Origin: Endotrypanum monterogeii
Lineage: Eukaryota > Euglenozoa > Kinetoplastea > Trypanosomatida > Trypanosomatidae
DNA: 50,399 nucleotides
Assembly: GCA_000333855.2 (NCBI GenBank)
Contig: CM007320.1
Span: 2,320,678 to 2,371,076, forward strand
Reading direction: 5' to 3'
Below, piece by piece: positions 9,843-19,926 of the stretch. Positions within the stretch are counted from its first letter, which is position 1. Each line of letters begins with the position of its first letter. The notes beneath the pieces were generated by a model. It ran no database searches. It worked only from the letters and a program-made list of their open reading frames with translations, and was not told the DNA's origin. The position numbers and the translations under genes were made by a program.

Positions 9843-11195
9843 TCAATTGACCCGCTTCCTTTTTGGTGGAGGCAGCTCGCGCCCGTACTTCTCCCTCTGC
9901 TCTTTTTCTAGTGCTAAGCGTCTTAGAGACGCTCGGTGGCGCTTAGATCGAATATGAGCCTCCATCTGACCGCGTCCATAAACTAGGGCCTCGCATATTT
10001 TGCACTGCTCTTGACCCACTGGCTCTCGAGAAACCAGCTGTTGCTTTAAAGGAAACAACGATTCCTCAAGAGGTGGATCCACTGGTACCCCGAAAAAAGA
10101 ACTCAAAGTCCTCTGAACAGAAGGCAACATGTCTGCGCTCTCCTGTACCCATAGAAGCATAAAGTGAGTTGGGAATTCCTTTAAGGGAGACGAGTGTAGC
10201 ACTGGAAGAAGGCGGTTTTGAATCCATCGCTCCTGCTGCCGGGCATAACGATGAGTATTAGATTTGATTTGTGCAATGGCGCTCTCACAATCACTGCTGG
10301 TTATCAGCGATGGATTACTACTGGAAAAATACTGGGAAAACTCTTTACAGCCAATCGCTTCCGAAAGGCTGTTTGGCGGGAGCTTCCCGCTGCTTTTTTT
10401 CCAAAATGCCTTTACTTCCTCCAGCATCCCGCGTTGCAACATCGCGTCGACGCGTTTGTCGAGAAAGCTGTCCAAAGTTTGGCGCTCCATGCGAGCCCAA
10501 ATAATAAAAAGCGCATGTTCCTTGAATCGGAGTTCTGGATCTTGAGTTTTAAATATGGTCGATGGCGTCTTGCCGGTGGTGTCATAGATTTCCAAGAGCC
10601 TTTTGATGCGACGGCGATCATTGGGGTGGTATCGTAATGCCACCTCAGCGTCAACCGCATACAGTCGGTCCCACAAGCCGTCCTCCACATCTGGATCGGA
10701 AGAACACGGAGTACAAGACTCACCATCGTAGACGAGCGATCCATGGAATAGTAAAGCCTGGGCATAATAGCAGGATCCGCCACAGATTATTACTGCTGCG
10801 TCTTTGTGTCGCTGAAAGAAACCAGAGATGAAAGACGCCACTATGCGTTCGTATGAGTGAACGTTGAACGAGGCATTTCTCGGCAGCTGCATCTGTGCCT
10901 CACGGCAGAACTCACGTTGTTCTGCATGACTGCAGTCGTTGTCTGATAATACATTACCGTCACTGCTGAGAAATCCTAAGCAAACATGAGTCACTCCACC
11001 AAGATCCTCTGCAGAAGGTTTGTTGGTCAGAATCGGAAGATCGTTGTAGCACTGATAAACATCACAGTTAATTACAACAACGTTCTTGTAACCGTAAGCG
11101 CGCCTCAACTCTTGAGCAAGATGAACAGCCACCTTTGACTTGCCACTTCCAGTAGATCCAATAACGAAAAAAACGGGATCGCTCACTGTTTGCAT
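9843..11195 (-). CDS. tRNA dimethylallyltransferase (isopentenyltransferase)
   Basis: A 450-residue member of the MiaA/MOD5/TRIT1 family, which adds a dimethylallyl group to adenosine 37 of tRNAs reading UNN codons. Seen: P-loop GSTGSGKS (13-20), then the family signature around DVYQCYNDLPILTNK (canonical D-S-x-Q replaced by D-V-Y-Q), GGSCYYAQALLF as the counterpart of the GGT-x-x-Y motif, and RRIKRLLEIYDTTGKTPS. The C-terminus carries a matrin-type zinc finger, C398-x2-C401-x12-H414-x5-H420, as in eukaryotic homologues, then a basic tail PPPKRKRVN that could be a nuclear signal. Start at 11195: an acceptor AG at 11260-11261 follows a long T-run and this is the first ATG. The upstream frame opens only at TTG. 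The short N-terminus gives no clear mitochondrial presequence. Confidence 0.92.
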   Translation of the reverse strand: MQTVSDPVFFVIGSTGSGKSKVAVHLAQELRRAYGYKNVVVINCDVYQCYNDLPILTNKPSAEDLGGVTHVCLGFLSSDGNVLSDNDCSHAEQREFCREAQMQLPRNASFNVHSYERIVASFISGFFQRHKDAAVIICGGSCYYAQALLFHGSLVYDGESCTPCSSDPDVEDGLWDRLYAVDAEVALRYHPNDRRRIKRLLEIYDTTGKTPSTIFKTQDPELRFKEHALFIIWARMERQTLDSFLDKRVDAMLQRGMLEEVKAFWKKSSGKLPPNSLSEAIGCKEFSQYFSSSNPSLITSSDCESAIAQIKSNTHRYARQQERWIQNRLLPVLHSSPLKEFPTHFMLLWVQESADMLPSVQRTLSSFFGVPVDPPLEESLFPLKQQLVSREPVGQEQCKICEALVYGRGQMEAHIRSKRHRASLRRLALEKEQREKYGRELPPPKRKRVN

Positions 11196-11647
11196 GGCAA
11201 ACCTTAGACTAGCAAGCAGCGAAGTTTGTAAACAGCTTTTAAACGATATTAGTAGGTTGCTGTTCAAAAAAAAAAATTGGTGAATAAATTATGTCAGCGA
11301 GAGGAATAGAAGCCACAAGTATCAGTTTTCAAATATTATGCCTTCCTCTTATCACGCATACTGTCGCCAGTGCACCTTGCTTTCCGAACGCAAGCAGGAG
11401 AAGTGTTTCCTCCCTCCCATCAGTACGCACTCTGTAGTTGACACACTTAATGACAGGGACGTTTCCGACCTTTACCACTATTATTTTTCTTCATATTATG
11501 TCTTATTGTAAACTCTCCTGTTATTATTTTTACCTTGCAGCAATAGAAAAAACGAGTCATCTTTGTGGTTGCGCTTCAGTTAGTTTCTTAACCCGATCGC
11601 ATACCTCCTCTTTTCCGGGAACCGTTTTTATTCCAGCACCAGACTCA
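11196..11647. other. Intergenic region
   Basis: Lies between the SLC35F-like stop and the isopentenyltransferase start (minus strand). It contains the acceptor at 11260-11261 with its T-run. The remainder is AT-rich and no gene is seen. Confidence 0.6.
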
Positions 11648-12916
11648 CTATTTACGCCCCTCGGGGAGTGCGGGGACCCCACAAACGCTTTCTTCTTGCT
11701 GTGGATCATCTGAATCCGTTGCATTCTCCATTCCATTTGCCTTTAATGGATCTCCACAGGGGTAGTTCCAGCGCGCACAGAATGGGATTCGTACAATATC
11801 TGTCAAATTGTAAAGTGAGATACCTGCAACAATAATAACATATGGCACAAAAAATAGTTTCTTGGGGTATATCTTGAAAATAGTCACGTTCCAGATAATG
11901 GAATGAATGTTGGCAGTCAACAAGGATAGATTTGCGAAAGCGGCACTAGAAACAATGAACATGACCGGCATGAAAGTGTAAACAAGCAACATGGTGACAC
12001 CAAACATCATCTGAAAAAGCCAGTCTTGCCCAGTCCAGGAGCTTCGTTTAGGAGCAAACGTTTTCCATTCAACGGCAAAAAACTGTATCGTTGCGAAAAC
12101 CAAAGCAAAGAATGACATCATTGTCAAATTCTCTAGAACCGGTATCCACACAGGAACACTGGGGTAAACTTCTGCCACATCCGTCATTTCTTCGCTGGGA
12201 AGTGTTCCGGTGGGTTCAACCATCTCGGTTCGAAAAGATTCTGAAGGGGCACGATCACTCCGCTCGCCACCTCTAGCCTCCCCGCAACAGTTAAACGGTA
12301 ATGCTGGTATTGATGGCTTCACGAACCACTCCGTCAAAACGTTGCTGGTCGCGTACAAAATACTTGAAATCAAACATAAAATGTCCCCAAGAACCTCGTT
12401 GTTTCCGCCTTCACTACGGGATAGACCATCAGCGTCAAGCGCAATGAGGAAAACCAAGCCCCCGATTGCAATAACCCCACCAACGACATGTGTTAAAGCG
12501 AATTTCATTTGCAGGAGGAAAAAGCTGAGCACCATAACGCACGGCACAGTGAAGCATAGGAGCAGCTGCACGGACATCATATTAGTGTACTGATAGGCGA
12601 GGATCACAACAAAGTTCGCCTCGAGATCGATCAAAGCGAGAATTGCATATTTCCACCACCGATTGAAAAATCTAAAGTCAGAGAATCGTTGACCACCGTA
12701 CCTGTACAGTACCCATAGAAACAATGGAAAATAGAATATAAAAATAAATGCGTACGCTGTGAGGGATTGGAGTACAGAATAGCTTGCTTCGTTATCAACA
12801 AGTTTTTGGGTAGAAACACTCGTAAGAGACATCACGAATGCAAGAGCTTGGCCTAAGAATATCCTCTTGAGCATTCTAATCAGCTTCCCAGACCTACGGC
12901 TGGCACACGACACCAT
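11648..12916 (-). CDS. SLC35F-like nucleotide-sugar/drug-metabolite superfamily transporter
   Basis: A 422-residue protein with about ten hydrophobic segments and the SLC35F/DUF914 look: an N-terminal LKRIFLGQALAF segment followed by TQKL, inverted EamA-like halves, and the conserved LADILC-like segment (LGDILCLISSILYATSNV). A hydrophilic loop of about 55 residues (Cys-, Ser-, Glu-rich) splits the two halves. Substrate unknown; SLC35F proteins are orphans related to nucleotide-sugar carriers of the secretory pathway. The frame is open to an ATG at 13138, but a pyrimidine tract (plus 13016-13032) with its first AG at 12972-12973 lies inside that extension, so the ATG at 12916 is taken as the start. 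This is the first gene of the leftward cluster, facing the strand-switch region. Confidence 0.88.
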   Translation of the reverse strand: MVSCASRRSGKLIRMLKRIFLGQALAFVMSLTSVSTQKLVDNEASYSVLQSLTAYAFIFIFYFPLFLWVLYRYGGQRFSDFRFFNRWWKYAILALIDLEANFVVILAYQYTNMMSVQLLLCFTVPCVMVLSFFLLQMKFALTHVVGGVIAIGGLVFLIALDADGLSRSEGGNNEVLGDILCLISSILYATSNVLTEWFVKPSIPALPFNCCGEARGGERSDRAPSESFRTEMVEPTGTLPSEEMTDVAEVYPSVPVWIPVLENLTMMSFFALVFATIQFFAVEWKTFAPKRSSWTGQDWLFQMMFGVTMLLVYTFMPVMFIVSSAAFANLSLLTANIHSIIWNVTIFKIYPKKLFFVPYVIIVAGISLYNLTDIVRIPFCARWNYPCGDPLKANGMENATDSDDPQQEESVCGVPALPEGRK

Positions 12917-12971
12917 TTTTGCATGTGTTTCAATCTGCTGTGAGTGTTCACTGAACCGGAATTCACGGCGC

Positions 12972-13032
12972 CTGGAAGTCAGCGTAAGTATAAAATTAAT
13001 TAATTGGTAGATATCAGAAGAAAAAGGAAGTT
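12972..13032 (-). promoter_or_regulatory. Predicted spliced-leader acceptor for SLC35F-like gene
   Basis: On the minus strand a C/T tract (13032 to 13016) is followed after about 43 bases without any AG by CTGACTTCCAG, AG at 12972-12973. The leader to ATG 12916 is 55 bases. It marks the left border of the strand-switch region. Confidence 0.65.
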
Positions 13033-13559
13033 GCGAGTAGGTGAAATAGTTGACAAAACAGCTATCCGCCTCTTTGGAGGCAAAAGAGAGCGCTGACATA
13101 CAAAACAATGCATATGGTCGGTGAGAGTACCCAAGCATTTCTAACCTAATGCTGCCAATGCTACATGAGCTCGTTGGCCTTTGGGGGGCTTAAATAGGAG
13201 CTTTTTTAGGCCTTCATGCACACCACAACATGAATGCAATTTTGCCTTTATGAAACTCCACAGACCAACGCAAACAACTTTCTCAACACTGGTCCACGCA
13301 AACAAGAGAAATCTCACATCCTCTAGGAACCCAAGAAAAACCCACCGAGCACGCGTAGTCATGAAGGTCTATGTTACATATGGCATTGCCTTCTCGAACT
13401 GGCTAGCTCGTCAGCATCTCGATCTTCTCCGTGTTCCCTTTTCACTCTACCCCGTACTATCGCCCCGTGGCCGCAGCTAATCGCGCCCTCCTGGCATATT
13501 GGCGCCAACCCTGGGATGCCGGAATTCGGCCATTCGGTGCTCCCAAGCGCGGTCGTCAA

Positions 13560-14560
13560 CTACCCGCCCGCACTCCATAGCCACCATCGACTGTACATCG
13601 AAGCACTGATCCTTTTCGGGCAACATGCAGTGGTCATGCCGCCCCCCCCCCCTTCATGCAGGAAGCCCCCCCCCCCATTCAGCTGGAAGATAGCCCCCCA
13701 AGAAAAAAAACAACACATAAGCGGAAGGCGAGGATTCTAGCAAAGAGCACATTTTCCTCAAAACAAAAAGTTTATAAACAAAGCCGCCTTTCGAAAAAAA
13801 AAGTAGGCCGCCCACCGCCCGACGCGCCGCCAGCCCACAGCACCACCGGCGCACGGAACCAACCCCACCCAATAAAAAAAACAGGCGACCAATGCATTTT
13901 TACATTGTGGCAAATCCAAAACTTTCTTGAGAAACGCCCAAACGGTCGCTTCGAGCTCACCTAAGGATACTTTGCAGATACCAGAACTGCAGAAATGTAT
14001 ACCAGTGATTTGCCAACCGGAAAACTGGCGGCAACGAGCCCAGATACTGGACACCGAAAGTTCAATCGACACGAAATTGCCATCGAGCCGCACAGGGAAA
14101 ATGAAAAGAAAAATACAAAAAAAAACTACAGCAGAAAAAAATTAAATGAATATCAGTCGTCAAAAAAAACACCCGAAAGTTCCCGATGACACAAAGACCC
14201 TGAACCGGGCAGCTTCAAGAGCACCTCATTACTCCACTTGAAGAGAAACAAACATCACAACTGTCACCCGAGTACTACTAGAAATCTTTTTGACGTATTG
14301 CAACTAGCAAAATTTACTCAGCTACATTCAAACAGCAGAACGAAACGTCCAGACGAATTTTCATTCAAGACCTCTAGCTTTCCTATCAGTACCCACTGCT
14401 GGGAATAATTGTAGACATTCTTGTCGAAAGAACCCCGACTACCCGGACACCCTCGCTTGTGCGCTCCAAAAAAAAAAAAGGAGAACCTTTCTTTTAAAGT
14501 GTTTTTAGACACCCACCAGTTCTTAATGCCTCCCCCTGACAAACTCGGAGCCAGGCCCCG
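13560..14560 (-). promoter_or_regulatory. A/C-rich flank: candidate leftward Pol II promoter
   Basis: The plus strand is strongly A/C-rich (about 72% by hand count in 13801-13860 and in 14101-14160), so the minus strand, the sense strand of the leftward cluster, is G/T-rich. It carries two runs of 11 C (13642-13652 and 13666-13676). G/T-rich DNA drives Pol II transcription and H2A.Z loading in Trypanosoma brucei. Its role here is inferred from composition and position. Confidence 0.45.
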
Positions 14561-14579
14561 CAAAATATCCTGTGCCCCC

Positions 14580-15180
14580 NNNNNNNNNNNNNNNNNNNNN
14601 NNNNNNNNNNNNNNNNNNNNNNNNNNNNNNNNNNNNNNNNNNNNNNNNNNNNNNNNNNNNNNNNNNNNNNNNNNNNNNNNNNNNNNNNNNNNNNNNNNNN
14701 NNNNNNNNNNNNNNNNNNNNNNNNNNNNNNNNNNNNNNNNNNNNNNNNNNNNNNNNNNNNNNNNNNNNNNNNNNNNNNNNNNNNNNNNNNNNNNNNNNNN
14801 NNNNNNNNNNNNNNNNNNNNNNNNNNNNNNNNNNNNNNNNNNNNNNNNNNNNNNNNNNNNNNNNNNNNNNNNNNNNNNNNNNNNNNNNNNNNNNNNNNNN
14901 NNNNNNNNNNNNNNNNNNNNNNNNNNNNNNNNNNNNNNNNNNNNNNNNNNNNNNNNNNNNNNNNNNNNNNNNNNNNNNNNNNNNNNNNNNNNNNNNNNNN
15001 NNNNNNNNNNNNNNNNNNNNNNNNNNNNNNNNNNNNNNNNNNNNNNNNNNNNNNNNNNNNNNNNNNNNNNNNNNNNNNNNNNNNNNNNNNNNNNNNNNNN
15101 NNNNNNNNNNNNNNNNNNNNNNNNNNNNNNNNNNNNNNNNNNNNNNNNNNNNNNNNNNNNNNNNNNNNNNNNNNNNNNNN
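14580..15180. other. Assembly gap (601 N)
   Basis: An unbroken run of N inside the strand-switch region. The flanks are GC-rich. Frames that run through it are meaningless. A tRNA or other small RNA gene could be hidden here. Confidence 1.
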
Positions 15181-15829
15181 GCGACAGATGGCGCCCGCGA
15201 GGGGGGCAACAGTGCCCACGGAGTCTTGGGCACCACAGCCCTTGCAACCCGCGCGCTCCGCCGGCTGTTGTCTTTCTTCTCCCCGCCATGCGCGCAGAGG
15301 CCGCACCGGTCTCCACGGCGGCGCCGGGCATGTTGCCAATCGTGATAAAGAACCACAGCCCCACCATACCTCATCTTTGCCTGCGCGACGCGGCCCGCCT
15401 AAAGCGAGAAAGAATCACACAACCTCAGTCGCCCTGTGGGTGCGGCGGGGTTTTCCTCGTGTGTGGAAAAAATATATGTTGAAGCACACCCACCAAGAGC
15501 GCACATGGGTAGAATGTCGTATGCAAATACCCAGAGTGATCAACGAGGGCAAACACCCCAATGGATGCTGCCGAGACAGTGTGACAAATCGGCGGCTAGA
15601 CAGGGACATCCAGCAACCCTCAAAAAAAAAACATAGACTGCTGATGAAGTGGGCAGATGCAGGCCAGTGGTTGAGAGCATCGCAAAAATATAGACGTAGA
15701 GAAGCGGAGGAAGAGTCACCGGCACCACTTGTACATATGCAGCTGTAAATATGTTGCGGTCAACAATATGCGGTGTAGGCAATGTTTCATGTTGGTGGCG
15801 TGAAGCGAGAGAACCTTGTGCAATTGTTC

Positions 15830-16900
15830 ACGAGGTCTTGGAAGTTTGTCATGATGATCAATTCTGTAGTTGTCGCTTCAGGTTTGTGAAGTTCTTTTTC
15901 TTGTACTAGACCGGTTTTTTTTTTGTGCGCGAATAGTGGCGAAGTTATTTGATCAGCCTGTGGATTTGGGGCTGGAGTTGTGAAGAAAGGATTAATTTGA
16001 ACTATGATTTGAATTTATAACGGTTTGGGTGGGGGAGTTGCGTGGTTTTGCGACGGTCTTTGCGGGTGTTCTCGTCAGTTGGCGGCTCAGGGTGCATTTT
16101 TTCCGAGTTTTGCTGCATGATGTTTGGTTGAAGTCATGTGATTATGGTGCAGGTGGTTTTGGTTGCAAGGAAAATGCAATGGACTGAAATGTTGGTGGGG
16201 GTATCATTGGGAGGGTTCCCCTTGCGCTGCGTCGTGGGCACTTTGGCAGTGGGTCTGTTTTATTTTCGATGAAAATATATTTTTGTTTCCGCGTCTAATA
16301 TGTTGGCGCGTCTTTGGGGAAAGTTCTCTTCTTTGTTTTGTTTCGAGCAGGCGTGCGTGGGAGCGTTTAGAATTTTGGTTTTTGCAATTTGGAGAATGTT
16401 TGAGCATTGCTAACATATATATTCGTTTTTGGTATTGTATATTTCTGGTTCTCTGAAAGAAACGTTTTTTTTCTAAAGGTTTCTGTGGTTTTGGTCTGGT
16501 ATTTGTTTATGTCTGACAGTGGTCGTTTTTCGTGTGTTGCTGGTTTTCGGGTTAGTGGGGGGGGGTGTTTTTCAACGGCTGGGCTCTGCTGTCTTCGGTT
16601 TCTGTTTGTGGTTGGTTGTTTGGCCCTTTGTGGCGCGGGTTGGCGGGTGGGGTTCTGGGGCTCTTGGGTGCTGGGGCCCTTCTGGGGGGTGTCTGGCGTG
16701 CTGCGCTTGGCGGTTGCACGTTTTGAGGTTGGCGAAAGCCGGATTCTGTTTTCAAAGGTCCTGGCGTTTCGCGCTGCGGGGCCCCTGTGTCTTCAGAGGT
16801 GTTTGTTGGGTGTCGTTGGTTTGCTGTGGGTTCCGCTGTTTTTTTCTTTGTGGGCGGCGGCGGGGGCTTGGGTTGTAGGGGGGGGGGGCGTCCTGCAATA
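15830..16900 (+). promoter_or_regulatory. G/T-rich flank: candidate rightward Pol II promoter
   Basis: The plus strand is about 80% G+T by hand count (16021-16080 about 80%; 16561-16620 about 82%), with G runs at 16557-16565 (nine) and 16878-16888 (eleven). This mirrors the A/C-rich left flank. The long plus-strand frame through it (16407-16901) consists of Gly/Val/Trp/Cys/Phe-rich sequence dictated by composition and is not a gene. Promoter role inferred by analogy with G/T-rich T. brucei start regions. Confidence 0.45.
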
Positions 16901-18680
16901 AACAGTTTAACCCAAGGGCGTTGTTAGGGGCGCGCAGATAGTAAAATTGTGGATGTATTTAGTGGGTGCCCTGATAAAAGAACGCAACTTTGACTTTGTG
17001 CAAGTGAAAACAAAGCATTTCTCTGCCCTGCAATCCCGCTTGCGCTAAATAATTTCGACGCTACACCGAACGGTGCATGGTTGGCTGTAGGTCGCTGCGG
17101 TGTTGAGTTGACAAAAATGAACATTTTTCCGATGAGGAAAGGATGAGTGAAGAGGGGTGTGGATATATTCAGTCACATATTAGGTGTCTATTTCCGAATT
17201 AGTGAAGCAAGAGTGTGTATTCTTTTAGAGCGAATGGTCTGGATCACAGGAAAAGGAAGGAAATCCCATCTGGAGTGCAGAAACGCTTCAAAGTCGAGAG
17301 AAGCGCTGAGCTGACCTTCGTGTTCTCTGAGGAAGTGCGAGCTGCTAATGTTCCCATTTCGCTACCCGCCAAGCGTGGATCGGTTGAAATTGCCATCTAA
17401 GCACACACTGTCCCCCAGACGGCTTCTAAGATTATGTTTGCTGCAGAAGCCTGCTGAGAAATGCTTCGGCATCCCCGAACATCACAAATTTTCCTCAAAG
17501 TGACTACGATACGCCTGCTATTGCCGTGAGTGCTGGTAAGAGTACAACGATTCTTTTTGTGTGGTTGCGTACTCAGTGCGAGGGGTTATACGATGGTTGT
17601 GGGCTTCCGAAACACCTCGAAAGAAACTGAGGATGACAGCGCTACCAGAAAAGCGGTACCTGACATGTACTTGGATCAAAGCAAAAAAAAAAAACCTTTA
17701 GTATTCTAACTGTGGGGTGCACGGCATCGGAACTCAGCGCTTTTTTTTGCTGACATGAAAGTAGTGAAGAGGACTGAACATGGACATTAGCATCATACCT
17801 TTCTTCAGTTTCATAAACAGGTTGAATTTTTCTTCTTGACTCACTCTCGTGGGTCATGGACAATCGAGTGGTCATTTGTTTTCATTGTGGCTAAAGGATG
17901 GAATAAAATTATTTTGTTTTTTTTCGGTGTACTTAGAATCTTTGCGGATAACCCCTTGTCTAAGTCATGGCGATCATCTCGTGACTCTCTCGACAACTTC
18001 GAATGAGAACTCGTTTATGAGATAAAATTGGACAATAGGACATTCGGCTGAACGTGGTGTCTCCACATACGGCTAGAAAAGTGGTTTTCACAACGCACTC
18101 AAAGGTCTTTGGAGAGACGCAGGTGAACATCTGGGCTTACCCTTAGTGCCCAGGTGGGGGTTGCATACACATCTTTACAAAATCAGGCAGCGAAAGTTCA
18201 ACAAACACCCTGCTAATCTGCTCCCCGTATAGTTCATGGAAAGCTTTGATATTATTACCACAAAGTAGCATTACTTCCCATAGGAGTACAGTTGAGGATT
18301 TATCTGTCGTGGTAAATATTGTTCCATCCGAAAATTGAGGAGCTAGGCCATCATCGTGAAGAAAAAAAAAAGAGTCTGAGGGATCCCAAAACGAACTCCC
18401 CCTCAAAGGAGATGGTTTCTGCTTTCCCTTTAAATTTTTTTTTTTCAACTGCCGTTCTCTTGTTACATATTAGAATATATGAGGGCTATCCTTTCAGACT
18501 TGCTGAGCATACACTATTTTCCGGTTAAATGATGTTGCATTTTTTTTTGAGAATGTTTTCATCGGCTCAGGTTCACCAGAGGGTCCCATGAAGTGTATTT
18601 TTATAGACTATAAAGCCACTGTCATGAAGGAAAATCCATCTACCAGTAATAGCTGTGCTTGCTGACTTTCCGGTACAACT

Positions 18681-18708
18681 GGGACGAATTAGACGGGGTA
18701 CTCGTCCC
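18681..18708. repeat. Perfect 7-bp hairpin in strand-switch region
   Basis: GGGACGA (18681-18687) and TCGTCCC (18702-18708) are exact inverted repeats around a 14-base loop. Function unknown; it may be chance. Confidence 0.5.
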
Positions 18709-19822
18709 GCATGAGAAAGCAGGCGTAAGTTTATGGAAAAGGCTTTTAGAAAAAATATGATTCTTTTTTTCCTGAGACCTTGATCAGTAAGCTCTAAGAA
18801 GCTTTTAAGTGGACTACTGAACCACGGGAATATCGTTCAAGACTCGCGAATGCAAGTCAATTTTTTAGGGTGCCTGTCTAGCTCTAGATTTTGGTTAATC
18901 TAATTTTTGTCGCATGTGCTTGGGTGGGCTTAAATTCTTTTCAGAATTCATTATCCCTAAAGTAGTTTCCTTCGTCACCAAAGCGCAAACATTCGGTCAA
19001 ATATTCGACGCACTCCTTTGCAATCCGCAGATCCAGGGTGGGAAGAGGTTAATCTCAATCAGCTTTTTTCTGCCTCTATTTGGCAGTTAAGTGTAAAAAC
19101 GTTCACTTCTAAGGGTCTATGCGTAGCACTCCTGTGAACTTTTCCTGTACACCATTAAGGTACTCGTACTTCAGACTGTTGCTGACAAGAGAGGTGGCGA
19201 CGATCTCTCCCGTGTGTCTTACGTTGCTTGAGGTAGGAGAAACACAATCAGTCCTTTCACCCCCATTTTCTGGGATTGGTTGCTTTTCGACTGCTGAGCT
19301 GTGCATAATTTCTTATGTAACGTGGAAAAGTTTCCCATCCTACTTTCTCACGTATTCCGTGAGCTGGTAAAGGGCCACCTGAGGCTTCGTTGCGGCGCTG
19401 CAAGAGACTTTTCACCCTAGATTCCGATTACTCGGCTAGCGTAGAAGAGCACATGACTCCACAATTTAATTTCTACATCTAAGCAAAAAAAAAATGTTAT
19501 ACATTCTAAATGTGAAACGTCACTCCCAAGGAAAAAAAAAGATGCTCCTGAATAGTGTCGAGCAGCAGTGTAAAGGATTTTCGCGCATCTGTTCTTCACT
19601 TATTTTGTAGCGAAAATACAATTTGTCTTTTGTAAAGCTAAACGCGGTGCCGTGGGAGGGCGAGTGACTGCAATGCGTCCATCACATGTGTTTAGGATGC
19701 GTTTCTTGCCCTTTCGTGTAATGTAATGCACTACAAGAGACTGACCGTTCGACTGCTCGTTAAGATAACGCGCTTTACGTCTGCTACTGTACATGACATC
19801 ACCTACAAGAGGCAGCAGCAGC

Positions 19823-19869
19823 TTCGTTTTTATTCTTTCCATACTTTTTCTTTCCTATTTCTCTCTCAG
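19823..19869 (+). promoter_or_regulatory. Predicted spliced-leader acceptor for ARL3
   Basis: A long T/C tract ends with CTCTCTCAG, AG at 19868-19869. A second possible AG at 19922-19923 would give a leader of only three bases. If the first is used, the leader contains an upstream ATG at 19902. Confidence 0.65.
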
Positions 19870-19926
19870 AAACGCATTCAATTTGTACTCAAGATTCCTA
19901 CATGATATTTTGCCGTATTCCAGCAA

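Larger units (their letters stand above)
12974..19867. other. Divergent strand-switch region (probable Pol II start region)
   Basis: All supported genes to the left are on the minus strand and all to the right on the plus strand, so transcription must diverge here. In trypanosomatids such regions act as broad RNA polymerase II start sites marked by variant histones, not TATA promoters. About 6.9 kb carry no convincing gene. Plus-strand composition is A/C-rich on the left and G/T-rich on the right. The open frames within (for example 16407-16901 or 13656-13964) follow the skewed composition and look non-coding. No tRNA gene, often found in such regions, was recognised, but 601 bases are missing. 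Confidence 0.85.

Noticed and set aside
9660..9911. 83-codon hydrophobic plus-strand frame
   Set aside because: Antisense and overlapping the end of the isopentenyltransferase gene.
14318..15482. Several long frames crossing the gap
   Set aside because: They consist mainly of the 601 N and have no meaning.
16407..16901. 164-codon plus-strand frame in the strand-switch region
   Set aside because: Residue content (Gly, Val, Trp, Cys, Phe) follows the extreme G/T composition, two frames are open at once, and no acceptor or domain is seen.
17215..17400. 61-codon frame that looks somewhat protein-like (ends KRGSVEIAI)
   Set aside because: No acceptor, no recognised family and isolated in the strand-switch region; kept only as a remote possibility of a gene remnant.
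13139..19867. Search for tRNA, 5S or snRNA genes in the strand-switch region
   Set aside because: No A-box/B-box pair or terminator T-run in suitable spacing was seen by eye; a covariance scan could change this.
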